21,121 nucleotides of DNA, taken from contig JASHOI010000608.1 of assembly GCA_030041195.1 (NCBI GenBank), forward strand, positions 1 to 21,121, read 5' to 3'. Source of the stretch: Streptosporangiaceae bacterium (GTDB lineage: Bacteria > Actinomycetota > Actinomycetes > Streptosporangiales > Streptosporangiaceae). The notes beneath the pieces are model-generated. The model worked only from the letters and a program-made list of their open reading frames with translations, searched no databases and was not told the origin of the DNA. This document shows, piece by piece, positions 15,157 to 21,121 of the stretch (position 1 is its first letter; every line of letters begins with the position of its first letter). The translations under genes and the position numbers were made by a program.

Positions 15157-15238
15157 GGTGGCGGCGGGGGGTGCCGGGTGGCGGCGGGGGTGCCAGGGTG
15201 GCAAGCGCGCCGGGGTGGCGGGCGCGCCGGGGTGGTGG
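15157..15238. repeat. G-rich minisatellites
   Basis: There are two neighbouring tandem repeats: a unit of about 20 bases (GGTGGCGGCGGGGG then TGCC) repeated from 15157 and 15177, and a 17-base unit GCGCGCCGGGGTGGCGG at 15205-15221 repeated at 15222-15238 with one change. The G-runs could fold as G-quadruplexes on the + strand. Confidence 0.65.
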
Positions 15239-15316
15239 GGGCGGTGACCTGGGGCGGAATGGGCCGAAGTGGTGGCGATCTTATCGAATTTATGTTCTGG
15301 TAGTGGAGTGAACGAT

Positions 15317-15688
15317 GTGTCTTGGCTGCCGTGGTGGTGGAGCTACCCAACCAAATGCGGGAACGGGCACATCTGGGGGCCAGGCAAGGTGATTGTCTCG
15401 TGGCTGCCGTGCCAGTGCGGGCCGGCCCGCGAGGCGCAGCCGCGCGGCAGCGGCCACCGGACCATCGCCTGCCGGGTGCCTGGCTGCCGGTACGCCTGTT
15501 ACGACCCGCCGCACGAGCCGGAGCCGGGCGAGGCCTCCCCGGCGAAGGAGGACAACTGGTTAACTCGCTGCCCCGGGTCTGCCCCGGGCCGCCTAAGACG
15601 TAGCGGCCGTGCGCTCGCCCCAGGGCGCTGGGGCTGCGCGCACGGCCGCCGGGCCACTCAGGATTGCGCGGCGCGCATTGCCTGCTGA
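15317..15688 (+). CDS. Small cysteine-rich (zinc-ribbon-like) protein
   Basis: The core WSYPTKCGNGHIWGPGKVIV, then WLPCQCGPA, then HRTIACRVPGCRYACYDPPH has paired cysteines and histidines like a small zinc ribbon, and resembles short conserved actinobacterial hypothetical proteins. GTG 15317 is chosen because GGAG (15305-15308) stands eight bases ahead; GTG 15308 and GTG 15269 are alternatives. The C-terminal 30 or so residues run through the terminator hairpin at 15603-15649 and antisense over the end of the next gene. The true C-terminus may therefore be shorter, through a frameshift: the neighbouring frame stops at 15603, exactly before the hairpin. Confidence 0.6.
   Translation: MSWLPWWWSYPTKCGNGHIWGPGKVIVSWLPCQCGPAREAQPRGSGHRTIACRVPGCRYACYDPPHEPEPGEASPAKEDNWLTRCPGSAPGRLRRSGRALAPGRWGCAHGRRATQDCAARIAC
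15603..15649. terminator. Large bidirectional terminator hairpin
   Basis: GCGGCCGTGCGC (15603-15614) pairs perfectly with GCGCACGGCCGC (15638-15649). Inside, after a small internal loop, GCCCCAG (15617-15623) pairs with CTGGGGC (15628-15634) around a GGCG tetraloop. It stands at the 3' ends of the convergent cysteine-rich and Tat-exported genes. No T-run is needed for such actinobacterial terminators. Confidence 0.75.
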
Positions 15689-16677
15689 GCCCGCTTCAGA
15701 CGGGCATTCCTGGTTGCGTTGGTCGCTGCCGCGGTGAACTTGGCGTACTCGAATCCGGGCATGGTGAAGCCGGCCACGTCCAGGATCACGTGAGTCGTCT
15801 GTGCGGCGTGGATCGCGATCACGTTCAAGATCGTGGTGGAGTACTCGGCGACCCCTGAGGCCAGGAGGTTGGATAGTGCCCCGGCCGCCTTCCAGTTGAT
15901 CGTCGACGCGGTCGGCGTGCTGCCGGCGCCCGACCACACGGTCAGGTAGCCGCCGCCGGCCTGGTCGGTCACCGTGATGTTCGCGAACACGGCCTCGGCG
16001 AAGTAGGTCAGGCTGTCCAGGTTGATGTAGATGGTCTTGCCCGCCTTCAGCCTGCCGTCGGAGGTCAGGTTGCCGGACGGGTTGACGATGCTCTCGCGGA
16101 GGGACGCCGAGCGGGTGTCCAGAATCCGCACGGCCGCCTCTAGCTGGGCGTAGACGTTCCCGGTGGCCTCGGTGAGCACCGGCGCGGCGACGGTCTCCGG
16201 CGGCGTTTCGAGAGCGAAATCGTGGGTGAACCAGAGCAGGCCGTCGGGGGTCGCGGTCAGGTCGCCGCCGACCGTCGACGCCGTCGGCTCATATCCGGTC
16301 GCGGTGGCCGGAGACGGAGTGAGCCGCAGGTTCGGGCCTGATCCTTCGTTGCTGGCGTCGATGCCGGTGTTGGTCAGGATGAACGCCGGGGCCGTGTCGT
16401 TGTCCGCGTCCAGCTCGGTGGGCTGGGTCGTGTCCGTGCCCGCGTCGTTTGCCGTGTTCATGTCGACGGCCGTGGTGGCCTGGGCGCTGGCCGGGCCCGC
16501 CACGGCCGTGGCCACGGCGCCCGCTCCGACCACCCCCGCCGCCACCACACCGCCCCTTGTCAGCAGCGTGCGCCTGCCGACCGACAGCCGTCCGTTGTCC
16601 CGCTCACCAGCCTCGGAGGAACCCGCTCCATCCGGGTCTGGGTCCCCGGCCCCACGTGCTGACATCTTTCGTGTCAT
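15658..16677 (-). CDS. Tat-exported extracellular protein with beta-rich LDTR-type domain
   Basis: This 339-residue protein has a twin-arginine signal: VGRRTLLTRGG (33-43, RR 35-36), a hydrophobic stretch VVAAGVVGAGAVATAVAG (44-61), and probable cleavage after ASA (65). Residues 70-170 are Thr/Asn/Asp-rich. The C-terminal half (about 178-306) carries RILDTR (184-189), VFANITVTDQAGGGYLTVW (230-248), STINW (258-262) and THVILDVAGF (295-304), a pattern known from actinobacterial cell-surface and secreted proteins. GGGAGGTGA lies just ahead of ATG 16677. It is probably secreted or wall-associated; the binding partner is unknown. No catalytic motif is seen. Confidence 0.8.
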   Translation of the reverse strand: MTRKMSARGAGDPDPDGAGSSEAGERDNGRLSVGRRTLLTRGGVVAAGVVGAGAVATAVAGPASAQATTAVDMNTANDAGTDTTQPTELDADNDTAPAFILTNTGIDASNEGSGPNLRLTPSPATATGYEPTASTVGGDLTATPDGLLWFTHDFALETPPETVAAPVLTEATGNVYAQLEAAVRILDTRSASLRESIVNPSGNLTSDGRLKAGKTIYINLDSLTYFAEAVFANITVTDQAGGGYLTVWSGAGSTPTASTINWKAAGALSNLLASGVAEYSTTILNVIAIHAAQTTHVILDVAGFTMPGFEYAKFTAAATNATRNARLKRAQQAMRAAQS

Positions 16678-16855
16678 ATCGTCACCTCCCGTGCGATGCC
16701 GGAACCATACTGATTTCTTGCCATCCGTGTCTATGGGGCGGATGGCGCCGTTCCGTCGCCGTTTCCGGCGCCATTACGGTGCGCATTCAGCCAGGTCGGC
16801 TCCGGTCATCCCCGGGCGCCAGCAGCGAGGCCGCGCGCCGTAGCATGCTGGCGAG

Positions 16856-16861
16856 AGGAGG
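16856..16861 (+). promoter_or_regulatory. Strong ribosome binding site fixing the GTG start of the XRE-cupin gene
   Basis: AGGAGG lies five bases before GTG 16867, and TAGCAT at 16841-16846 could be the matching -10 box of a short-leader transcript. Confidence 0.75.
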
Positions 16862-16866
16862 CGTCC

Positions 16867-17496
16867 GTGCCGGTTGCGGTGCTCCACATCGGCGGGCGCA
16901 TCCGCGCGGAGCGCTCCCGGAAGGGAATCAGCCTGCGCAGCCTGGCCCGCAGCGTCGGGCTGTCGCCGAGCCTCATCTCCCAGATCGAGACCGGCAAGTG
17001 CCAGCCGTCGGTCAGCACGCTCTACGCGATCACGACCGCGCTCGGCGTCTCGGTCCAGGACGTTTTCGGCGAGGCCATGGCATCCGGCGGCCCAGCGGCG
17101 GCCGGCCAGCCGGCCGATCCGGCCGCGGCCGATGGCGAGCTTCCGGAGCCCGGCGGGCCCGTGGTCTGCCCACCGCAGCGCGATGTTCTCGAGCTGGACT
17201 CGGGAGTGGTCTGGCAGCGCCTCGGCCGGGTGCCCGGCAGCCACGTCGACTTCCTGCTGGTCAGTTACGCGCCGGGTGGCTGCTCGTCACCGGCCGGCCG
17301 CCTGATGCAGCACGCGGGCACCGAGTACGGCTACCTCATCCAGGGCGAGCTGACCGTCACCCTGGGGCCCCGGTCGCACCGGCTGATGCCGGGTGACGCG
17401 GTCAGCTTCGCGTCGGCGACCCCGCACTCCTACCGCAACGAGGGCACGGTCCCGGCCGTGGGCATCTGGTTCGTCGCCGACGCCGACGGCGCGTAG
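16867..17496 (+). CDS. XRE-family regulator with C-terminal cupin sensor
   Basis: This 209-residue protein has an XRE helix-turn-helix at residues 9-66 (RIRAERSRKGISLRSLARSV, then GLSPSLISQIETGKCQPS), a Pro/Ala linker (72-98), and a cupin_2 domain (about 125-203). The cupin contains H149, E153 (HAGTEYGYLIQGEL), PGD 175-177 and ATPHSYRNEG with H187. Such XRE-cupin proteins sense a small molecule or metal in the cupin barrel and control catabolic neighbours. The gene directly precedes the M24-E1 operon (57-base gap), so it is the likely regulator; an AT-rich near-palindrome in that gap may be its site. The start is fixed by a strong ribosome binding site. Confidence 0.9.
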   Translation: MPVAVLHIGGRIRAERSRKGISLRSLARSVGLSPSLISQIETGKCQPSVSTLYAITTALGVSVQDVFGEAMASGGPAAAGQPADPAAADGELPEPGGPVVCPPQRDVLELDSGVVWQRLGRVPGSHVDFLLVSYAPGGCSSPAGRLMQHAGTEYGYLIQGELTVTLGPRSHRLMPGDAVSFASATPHSYRNEGTVPAVGIWFVADADGA

Positions 17497-17516
17497 GGTC
17501 GGGGGACGCGGGGTGT

Positions 17517-17530
17517 TCAGTATTTATTGA
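17517..17530. promoter_or_regulatory. Candidate operator: AT-rich near-palindrome
   Basis: TCAGTATTTATTGA pairs at five of seven symmetric positions and is unusually AT-rich for this window. It lies between the regulator stop and the M24 start. A half-site with the same sequence in reverse (ATACTGA, 16707-16713) lies upstream of the regulator. Binding is inferred only. Confidence 0.35.
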
Positions 17531-17553
17531 CGCCGAGAGCGAGGTGTCCACCG

Positions 17554-19011
17554 ATGGCGATACGCACCTTCGGGCCGAACGCCGTTGACTGGGAGGAACG
17601 GGTCGACCTGGCCCGGTTGCGCGAGCAAAGGCTGGCCAGGCTGCGGGCACAACTCGAACGCTCCGACCTCGGTGCGCTGCTCAGCTTCGACTTCGCGAAC
17701 ATCCGCTACATGACGTCGACCCACATCGGGACCTGGGCGATGGACAAGCTGATCCGCTTCGCCCTGCTCACCAGGGGCGGGGAGCCGGTGGTCTGGGACT
17801 TCGGGTCGGCCGCCCGGCACCACCAGATATACAACCCGTGGCTGGATCACACCCCCGGCCCGGCCACGCCCGAGGGAGCCAGGCAGACCGGGGCCCGGGC
17901 CGGCATCTCCACGCTGCGCGGCGCGTTCCACCCCGATGCCGGCATCGCCGCCGACGTCGCCGGGAAGGTCGCCGCCGAGCTGCGCGAGCACGGCGTCGCC
18001 GACGCGCCGCTCGGCATCGACGTGGCCGAGATGCCGGTGCTCGCCGCGCTCCGCGCCGAGGGCATCGAGACCGTGGACGGCCAGCAGGTGTTCATGGAGG
18101 CTCGGCGGACCAAGACCCCCGACGAGATCTCGCTGCTGGCGCAGGCATGCTCCATGGTCGACGCCGCTTATACCGAGCTGTATGAGTTCCTGCGGCCGGG
18201 GGTGCGCGAGAACGAATGCGTGGGTCTGGTCAGCAAGGTCCTCTATGGCCTCGGCAGCGAGTACGTTGAGGGGGTCAACGCGATCTCGGGCGAGCGCTGC
18301 TCGCCGCACCCCCACGTCTACTCCGACCGGCTGATCCGCCCCGGCGACCCGGCCTTCTTCGACATCCTGCACAGCCATCTCGGCTACCGCACCTGCTACT
18401 ACCGGACGTTCGCCGTGGGCAGCGCCTCGCGTGCGCAGCGCGACGCTTACGTGCGCTGCCGCGAATACATGGATACAGCCATCGCAATGGTGAAGCCGGG
18501 GACGACTACGGCCGATATTGTGTCGCTTTGGCCGCGGGCTGAGGAGTTCGGGTTCCCGGACGAGACCGCGGCTTTTGCCCTGCAGTACGGGCATGGCGTG
18601 GGCCTGTCGATCTGGGAGAAGCCGATTTTCAGCCGGCTGGTGTCGCTGGACCATCCGGAGCCGCTCGAGGAGGGAATGGTGTTCGCGCTAGAGACTTACT
18701 GGCCGGCCGCGGATGGCTGGTCCGCCGCCCGGATCGAGGAGGAGGTCGTGGTCACGGCGTCGGGATGCGAGGTGATCACGAAGTTCCCGGCCGAGGAGCT
18801 GCTGGTCGCCGGGCGCAAGTACTGGACCGCGGGCGGGGCCCTCGACACGCTCAGGGAGAGCCAGTCGCAGCTGAACACGGCCGCGGGGCGGGGGGAGACC
18901 GGTGGTGCGGCGCGGCCGGGGGAAGCCGGTGCTGCGGCGCGGCCGGGGGAGACCGGTGGTGCGGCGGGGCGCGTGGAGAACGCCGGCGCGGCGGGAAAGA
19001 GCGCGCGGTGA
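17554..19011 (+). CDS. M24-family enzyme (creatinase/Xaa-Pro dipeptidase/DddP-like) with altered metal site
   Basis: This 485-residue protein has a creatinase-type N-terminal domain (RLREQRLARLRAQLERSDLG 21-40, then LLSFDFANIRYMTS) and a pita-bread M24 domain (about 188-410). Expected metal ligands are D270 (FFDI), H347 (GHGVGL), E380 (FALETYW) and E395 (RIEEEV). The second Asp, normally in GYxxDxxRT, is Cys 281 in GYRTCYYRTF. The N-terminal half reads much like the DMSP lyase DddP and other non-peptidase M24 enzymes. It starts at ATG 17554 with GAGGTG ahead. A nine-residue repeat tail (about 446-480) follows the domain. Its stop overlaps the E1 alpha start by four bases. A small-molecule C-N or C-S cleaving enzyme is more likely than a peptidase. 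Confidence 0.82.
   Translation: MAIRTFGPNAVDWEERVDLARLREQRLARLRAQLERSDLGALLSFDFANIRYMTSTHIGTWAMDKLIRFALLTRGGEPVVWDFGSAARHHQIYNPWLDHTPGPATPEGARQTGARAGISTLRGAFHPDAGIAADVAGKVAAELREHGVADAPLGIDVAEMPVLAALRAEGIETVDGQQVFMEARRTKTPDEISLLAQACSMVDAAYTELYEFLRPGVRENECVGLVSKVLYGLGSEYVEGVNAISGERCSPHPHVYSDRLIRPGDPAFFDILHSHLGYRTCYYRTFAVGSASRAQRDAYVRCREYMDTAIAMVKPGTTTADIVSLWPRAEEFGFPDETAAFALQYGHGVGLSIWEKPIFSRLVSLDHPEPLEEGMVFALETYWPAADGWSAARIEEEVVVTASGCEVITKFPAEELLVAGRKYWTAGGALDTLRESQSQLNTAAGRGETGGAARPGEAGAAARPGETGGAAGRVENAGAAGKSAR
18891..18998 (+). repeat. 27-base tandem repeat at the 3' end of the M24 gene
   Basis: Three 27-base units (18891-18917, 18918-18944, 18945-18971) and a degenerate fourth (18972-18998) each encode nine residues of the type PGETGGAAR. 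The length keeps the frame, so copy number can vary without breaking the protein or the overlap with the next start. Confidence 0.8.
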
Positions 19012-20021
19012 CCGCCGGGGCCGACACCGGCGTCGACACCCCGATCGGCGCGGACGAGCTGCTCGGGCTCTACGAGCAGATGGCCGTGATCCGCGGGACC
19101 GAGAAGGCGGCGCACGACCTGTTCCTGGCCGGCCTGGTCAAGGGCACCACCCACCTGGCCGCCGGCCACGAGGCCGTCGCGGTCGGCGCCAGCGCGGCGC
19201 TGCAGCCGGACGACTATGTGTTCGCCACCTACCGGGGCCACCATCACGCGATGGCCCGCGGTGCGTCGCCCGAGGAGTGCCTGGCCGAGCTGATGAGCAA
19301 GGGCACCGGAATATGCAAGGCCAAGGGCGGCTCGATGCACCTCACCAAGGCCTCGTCCGGGATGCTCGGCTCGTACGCGATCGTCGGCGCGCACCTGCCG
19401 CTGGCGGCGGGCGCCGCCTGGTCGGCCAAGCTCCGCGGCAGCGGCCAGGTCGCCGTCGCGTTCTTCGGCGACGGCGCCACCAACATCGGCGCGTTCCACG
19501 AGGCGCTCAACCTGGCCGCGGTGTGGGCGCTGCCGGTGCTGTTCATCTGCGAAAACAACCTCTACATGGAGTACACGCCGATCGCCGACGTGACCACGGT
19601 GGCCAACCCGGCAGCCGACCGGGCGGCGTCGTACCAGCTGCCCGCGGAGATCGTCGACGGCAACGACGTCGTGGCGGTCAGGAACGTCGTGGCCCGGGCC
19701 GCCGCCCGGGCGCGGGCCGGCCAGGGACCGACGGTGATCGAGGCGAAGACCTACCGCCACTTCGGGCACAGCCGGACCGATCCGGGCAGCTACCGGCCAA
19801 CCGATGAGGTTGAGCAGTGGCTGAGCCGCGACCCCCTCGACCTGGCCAAGGCCCGGATGGAAGCGCTCGGCGTGCCCGCCGAGTCGGTGGCCGCGGTCGA
19901 TAAGCGGGTCGCCGAGGGCGTCAAGGAGGCGGTGGCCACGGCCAAGGCCGCTCCCGGCCCGGACCCGGCAGACGCGATGACCGACGTATGGGCGGACGGA
20001 GGCTCGGCATGGCGGACGTGA
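19008..20021 (+). CDS. Thiamine-diphosphate-dependent dehydrogenase E1 alpha (pyruvate/acetoin-type)
   Basis: This 337-residue protein has the E1 alpha signature: YRGHHHAMARG (75-85), GTGICKAKGGSMHLT (99-113) and the ThDP motif GDGATNIGAFHEALNLAA to ENN (154-184). YRHFGHSRTDPGSYR near 245 is the phospho-loop-like region. It decarboxylates a 2-oxoacid or cleaves an acetoin-like substrate as an alpha2-beta2 enzyme with the next gene's product. GTG 19008 is chosen: it shares GTGA with the upstream TGA stop (four-base overlap) and fits the family N-terminus. A frame open from 18765 reads through the M24 tail repeat and is rejected. Pyruvate, acetoin or branched-chain substrates cannot be separated here. 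Confidence 0.9.
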   Translation: MTAGADTGVDTPIGADELLGLYEQMAVIRGTEKAAHDLFLAGLVKGTTHLAAGHEAVAVGASAALQPDDYVFATYRGHHHAMARGASPEECLAELMSKGTGICKAKGGSMHLTKASSGMLGSYAIVGAHLPLAAGAAWSAKLRGSGQVAVAFFGDGATNIGAFHEALNLAAVWALPVLFICENNLYMEYTPIADVTTVANPAADRAASYQLPAEIVDGNDVVAVRNVVARAAARARAGQGPTVIEAKTYRHFGHSRTDPGSYRPTDEVEQWLSRDPLDLAKARMEALGVPAESVAAVDKRVAEGVKEAVATAKAAPGPDPADAMTDVWADGGSAWRT

Positions 20022-20995
20022 CCGTGATCACTTACCGCGAGGCGGTTGCCGAAGGGATCGCGCGGGAGCTGCGCCGCGACCCCTCCGTGGTCTGCCTCGG
20101 CGAGGACATCGCCGCCGCCGGCGGCGTGTTCAAGACCACGGCAGGCCTGCTCGCCGAGTTCGGCAAGCAGCGGGTCTGGGACACACCCATCTCGGAGCAG
20201 GCCATCCTCGGCGTGGCGATGGGCGCGGCCATGACCGGGATGCGCCCGGTCGCGGAGATCATGTTCTCGGATTTTTTCGCCTGCTGCTGGGACTACCTGG
20301 CCAACGAGATACCGAAGATGCGGTACATGACCGGGGGGCAGATCACGGTGCCGCTGGTGGTCCGCACGGCGAACGGAGGCGGCCTGGGCTTCGGGGCGCA
20401 GCACTCCCAGGCCGTGGAGAACTGGGCGCTGGCGATACCCGGGCTGAAGGTCGCCGCGCCCTCGACGCCCGCGGACGTCGTCGGGCTGATGGCCGCCGCG
20501 ATCCGCAGCGACGACCCGGTGGTGTTCTTCGAGCACAAGGGGCTGTTCGCGAGCAAGGGCCCGGCCGCCCCCGAGGGCCACGTGGTCGAGCTCGGCCGGG
20601 CGGCGGTGGTGCGCGAGGGCAGCGACGTGACCCTCGTCGCCCTGGCCGCGACGGTGCCGCTGGCGCTGGCCGCGGCCGACCAGCTGGCCGGCGACGGCAT
20701 CTCCGCCGAGGTGATCGACCTGCGTTGCCTGGTGCCGCTGGACATGGCGACGGTCCTGGCCTCGCTCGGGCGCACCTCGCGGCTGGTGATCGTGGAGGAG
20801 AACCCGTACCAGGGCGGCTGGGGCGGCACGGTCGCGTCGATCGTGGCCGACGAGGGCTTCGAGCTGCTGGACGCGCCGATCCGCCGGGTGGCCGCGGCCT
20901 GCGTGCCGCTCCCGTTCGCCGACGCGCTCGAGCAGGAGGTCATCCCGACCACGGGCAAGGTGGTGGCCGCGCTCGAGTCGCTGAGCCGCTACTGA
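20009..20995 (+). CDS. Thiamine-diphosphate-dependent dehydrogenase E1 beta
   Basis: This 328-residue transketolase-like beta subunit shows REAVAEGIARELRRDPSVVC then LGEDIAAAGGVF (31-41), DTPISEQAILGVAMGAA (58-74; E63 is the cofactor-activating Glu) and IDLRCLVPLD near 240. It pairs with E1 alpha. ATG 20009 is chosen because GGAGG (19998-20002) precedes it by six bases; the gene overlaps E1 alpha by 13 bases, supporting coupled translation. The operon appears to end here: the next reading frame is on the other strand and no lipoyl E2 or E3 is present in the window. Confidence 0.91.
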   Translation: MADVTVITYREAVAEGIARELRRDPSVVCLGEDIAAAGGVFKTTAGLLAEFGKQRVWDTPISEQAILGVAMGAAMTGMRPVAEIMFSDFFACCWDYLANEIPKMRYMTGGQITVPLVVRTANGGGLGFGAQHSQAVENWALAIPGLKVAAPSTPADVVGLMAAAIRSDDPVVFFEHKGLFASKGPAAPEGHVVELGRAAVVREGSDVTLVALAATVPLALAAADQLAGDGISAEVIDLRCLVPLDMATVLASLGRTSRLVIVEENPYQGGWGGTVASIVADEGFELLDAPIRRVAAACVPLPFADALEQEVIPTTGKVVAALESLSRY

Positions 20996-21121
20996 GCCGC
21001 TCGCGCGCCGGGGCGGGCCGAGGCGGCTGGGTCGGCGGGGACGGTCCGGGCGGTCAGGTGGTCGACCACCAGGTCGCCGAGCAGCCGGCGCAGGTGATCG
21101 CGGCGGGCCGGGTCCAGCAGG
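20989..21121 (-). CDS. C-terminal end of an unidentified gene (cut by window edge)
   Basis: The reverse strand is open from the window edge to TAG at 20989-20991, giving about 43 residues: LLDPARRDHLRRLLGDLVVD, HLTAR, then an Ala/Pro-rich tail. The amphipathic helix pattern and codon bias look like a real protein end, perhaps a regulator's last helix, but there is too little to name a family. It converges with E1 beta, overlapping by seven bases. Confidence 0.4.
   Translation of the reverse strand, partial: LLDPARRDHLRRLLGDLVVDHLTARTVPADPAASARPGARAAQ

Larger units (their letters stand above)
14973..15316. other. Non-coding G-rich spacer with repeats
   Basis: This stretch of about 344 bases has no credible gene. 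Its left half holds interleaved inverted repeats; its right half (15131-15257) is strongly G-rich on the + strand with many runs of four to six G, built from short tandem repeats. An AT-rich patch (TTATCGAATTTATG, 15280-15293) just before the next gene is a promoter candidate. Confidence 0.6.

Noticed and set aside
15157..15238. Possible CRISPR array
   Set aside because: The repeats are contiguous, G-rich and imperfect with no spacers, and no cas gene is present.
15099..15350. Reverse-strand proline/threonine-rich ORF
   Set aside because: It is a reading of the G-rich minisatellite and lacks any domain or plausible start.
17524..18654. Open frame (376 residues) antisense to the M24 gene
   Set aside because: Arg/Gly/His-rich shadow of the M24 gene with no motif.
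18765..19007. Upstream extension of E1 alpha
   Set aside because: It reads the M24 3' end and its tandem repeat in another frame; the GTG at 19008 matches the family N-terminus and overlaps the upstream stop.
20981..21001. Ten-base direct repeat CTGAGCCGCT at the E1 beta stop as an attachment site
   Set aside because: Very short, no integrase, and it lies partly in coding sequence; chance duplication is likely.

Overview
The window is very GC-rich, uses GTG starts freely, and has long spurious antisense ORFs from strong third-position GC bias. Together with several promoter boxes 6-7 bases from a start codon (leaderless transcripts), this points to a high-GC actinomycete. The density of ordinary metabolic genes suggests chromosome. 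I saw no rRNA, tRNA, CRISPR array, transposase or integrase.

Left part (1-5596): a LysR regulator cut by the window edge is divergent from a three-gene unit with 10-base gaps: an NAD(P)-dependent dehydrogenase fused to an NTF2-like domain, a metallo-beta-lactamase-fold hydrolase and a tandem-duplicated DUF1003 membrane protein. Two near-identical LysR-type boxes lie in the divergent spacer. The unit converges on, and overlaps, a DUF2252 gene. A DUF1697 gene follows.

Middle part (5615-14972): a lower-GC nucleoside deoxyribosyltransferase-like gene; a frameshifted TetR gene with a small membrane protein behind it; a Mug-type uracil-DNA glycosylase divergent from a small zincin; a PhyH-like dioxygenase with an MFS exporter; a PrsW-family protein with altered active-site motifs; a UvrD/PcrA-type helicase; and a flavin/F420 oxidoreductase-DinB pair.

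Right part (14973-21121): a G-rich non-coding stretch with minisatellites and interleaved inverted repeats, a small cysteine-rich protein, a large terminator hairpin and a Tat-exported protein. Then comes the most system-like locus. An XRE-cupin regulator is followed by an M24-family (creatinase/DddP-like) enzyme with a Cys at a metal-ligand position. Overlapping this are E1 alpha and E1 beta of a thiamine-diphosphate 2-oxoacid/acetoin-type dehydrogenase. The last three genes look translationally coupled. I read this as a regulated catabolic operon: the M24 enzyme would cleave a small substrate and the E1 pair would process a keto product. No E2 or E3 is visible, and the substrate cannot be read from the sequence.
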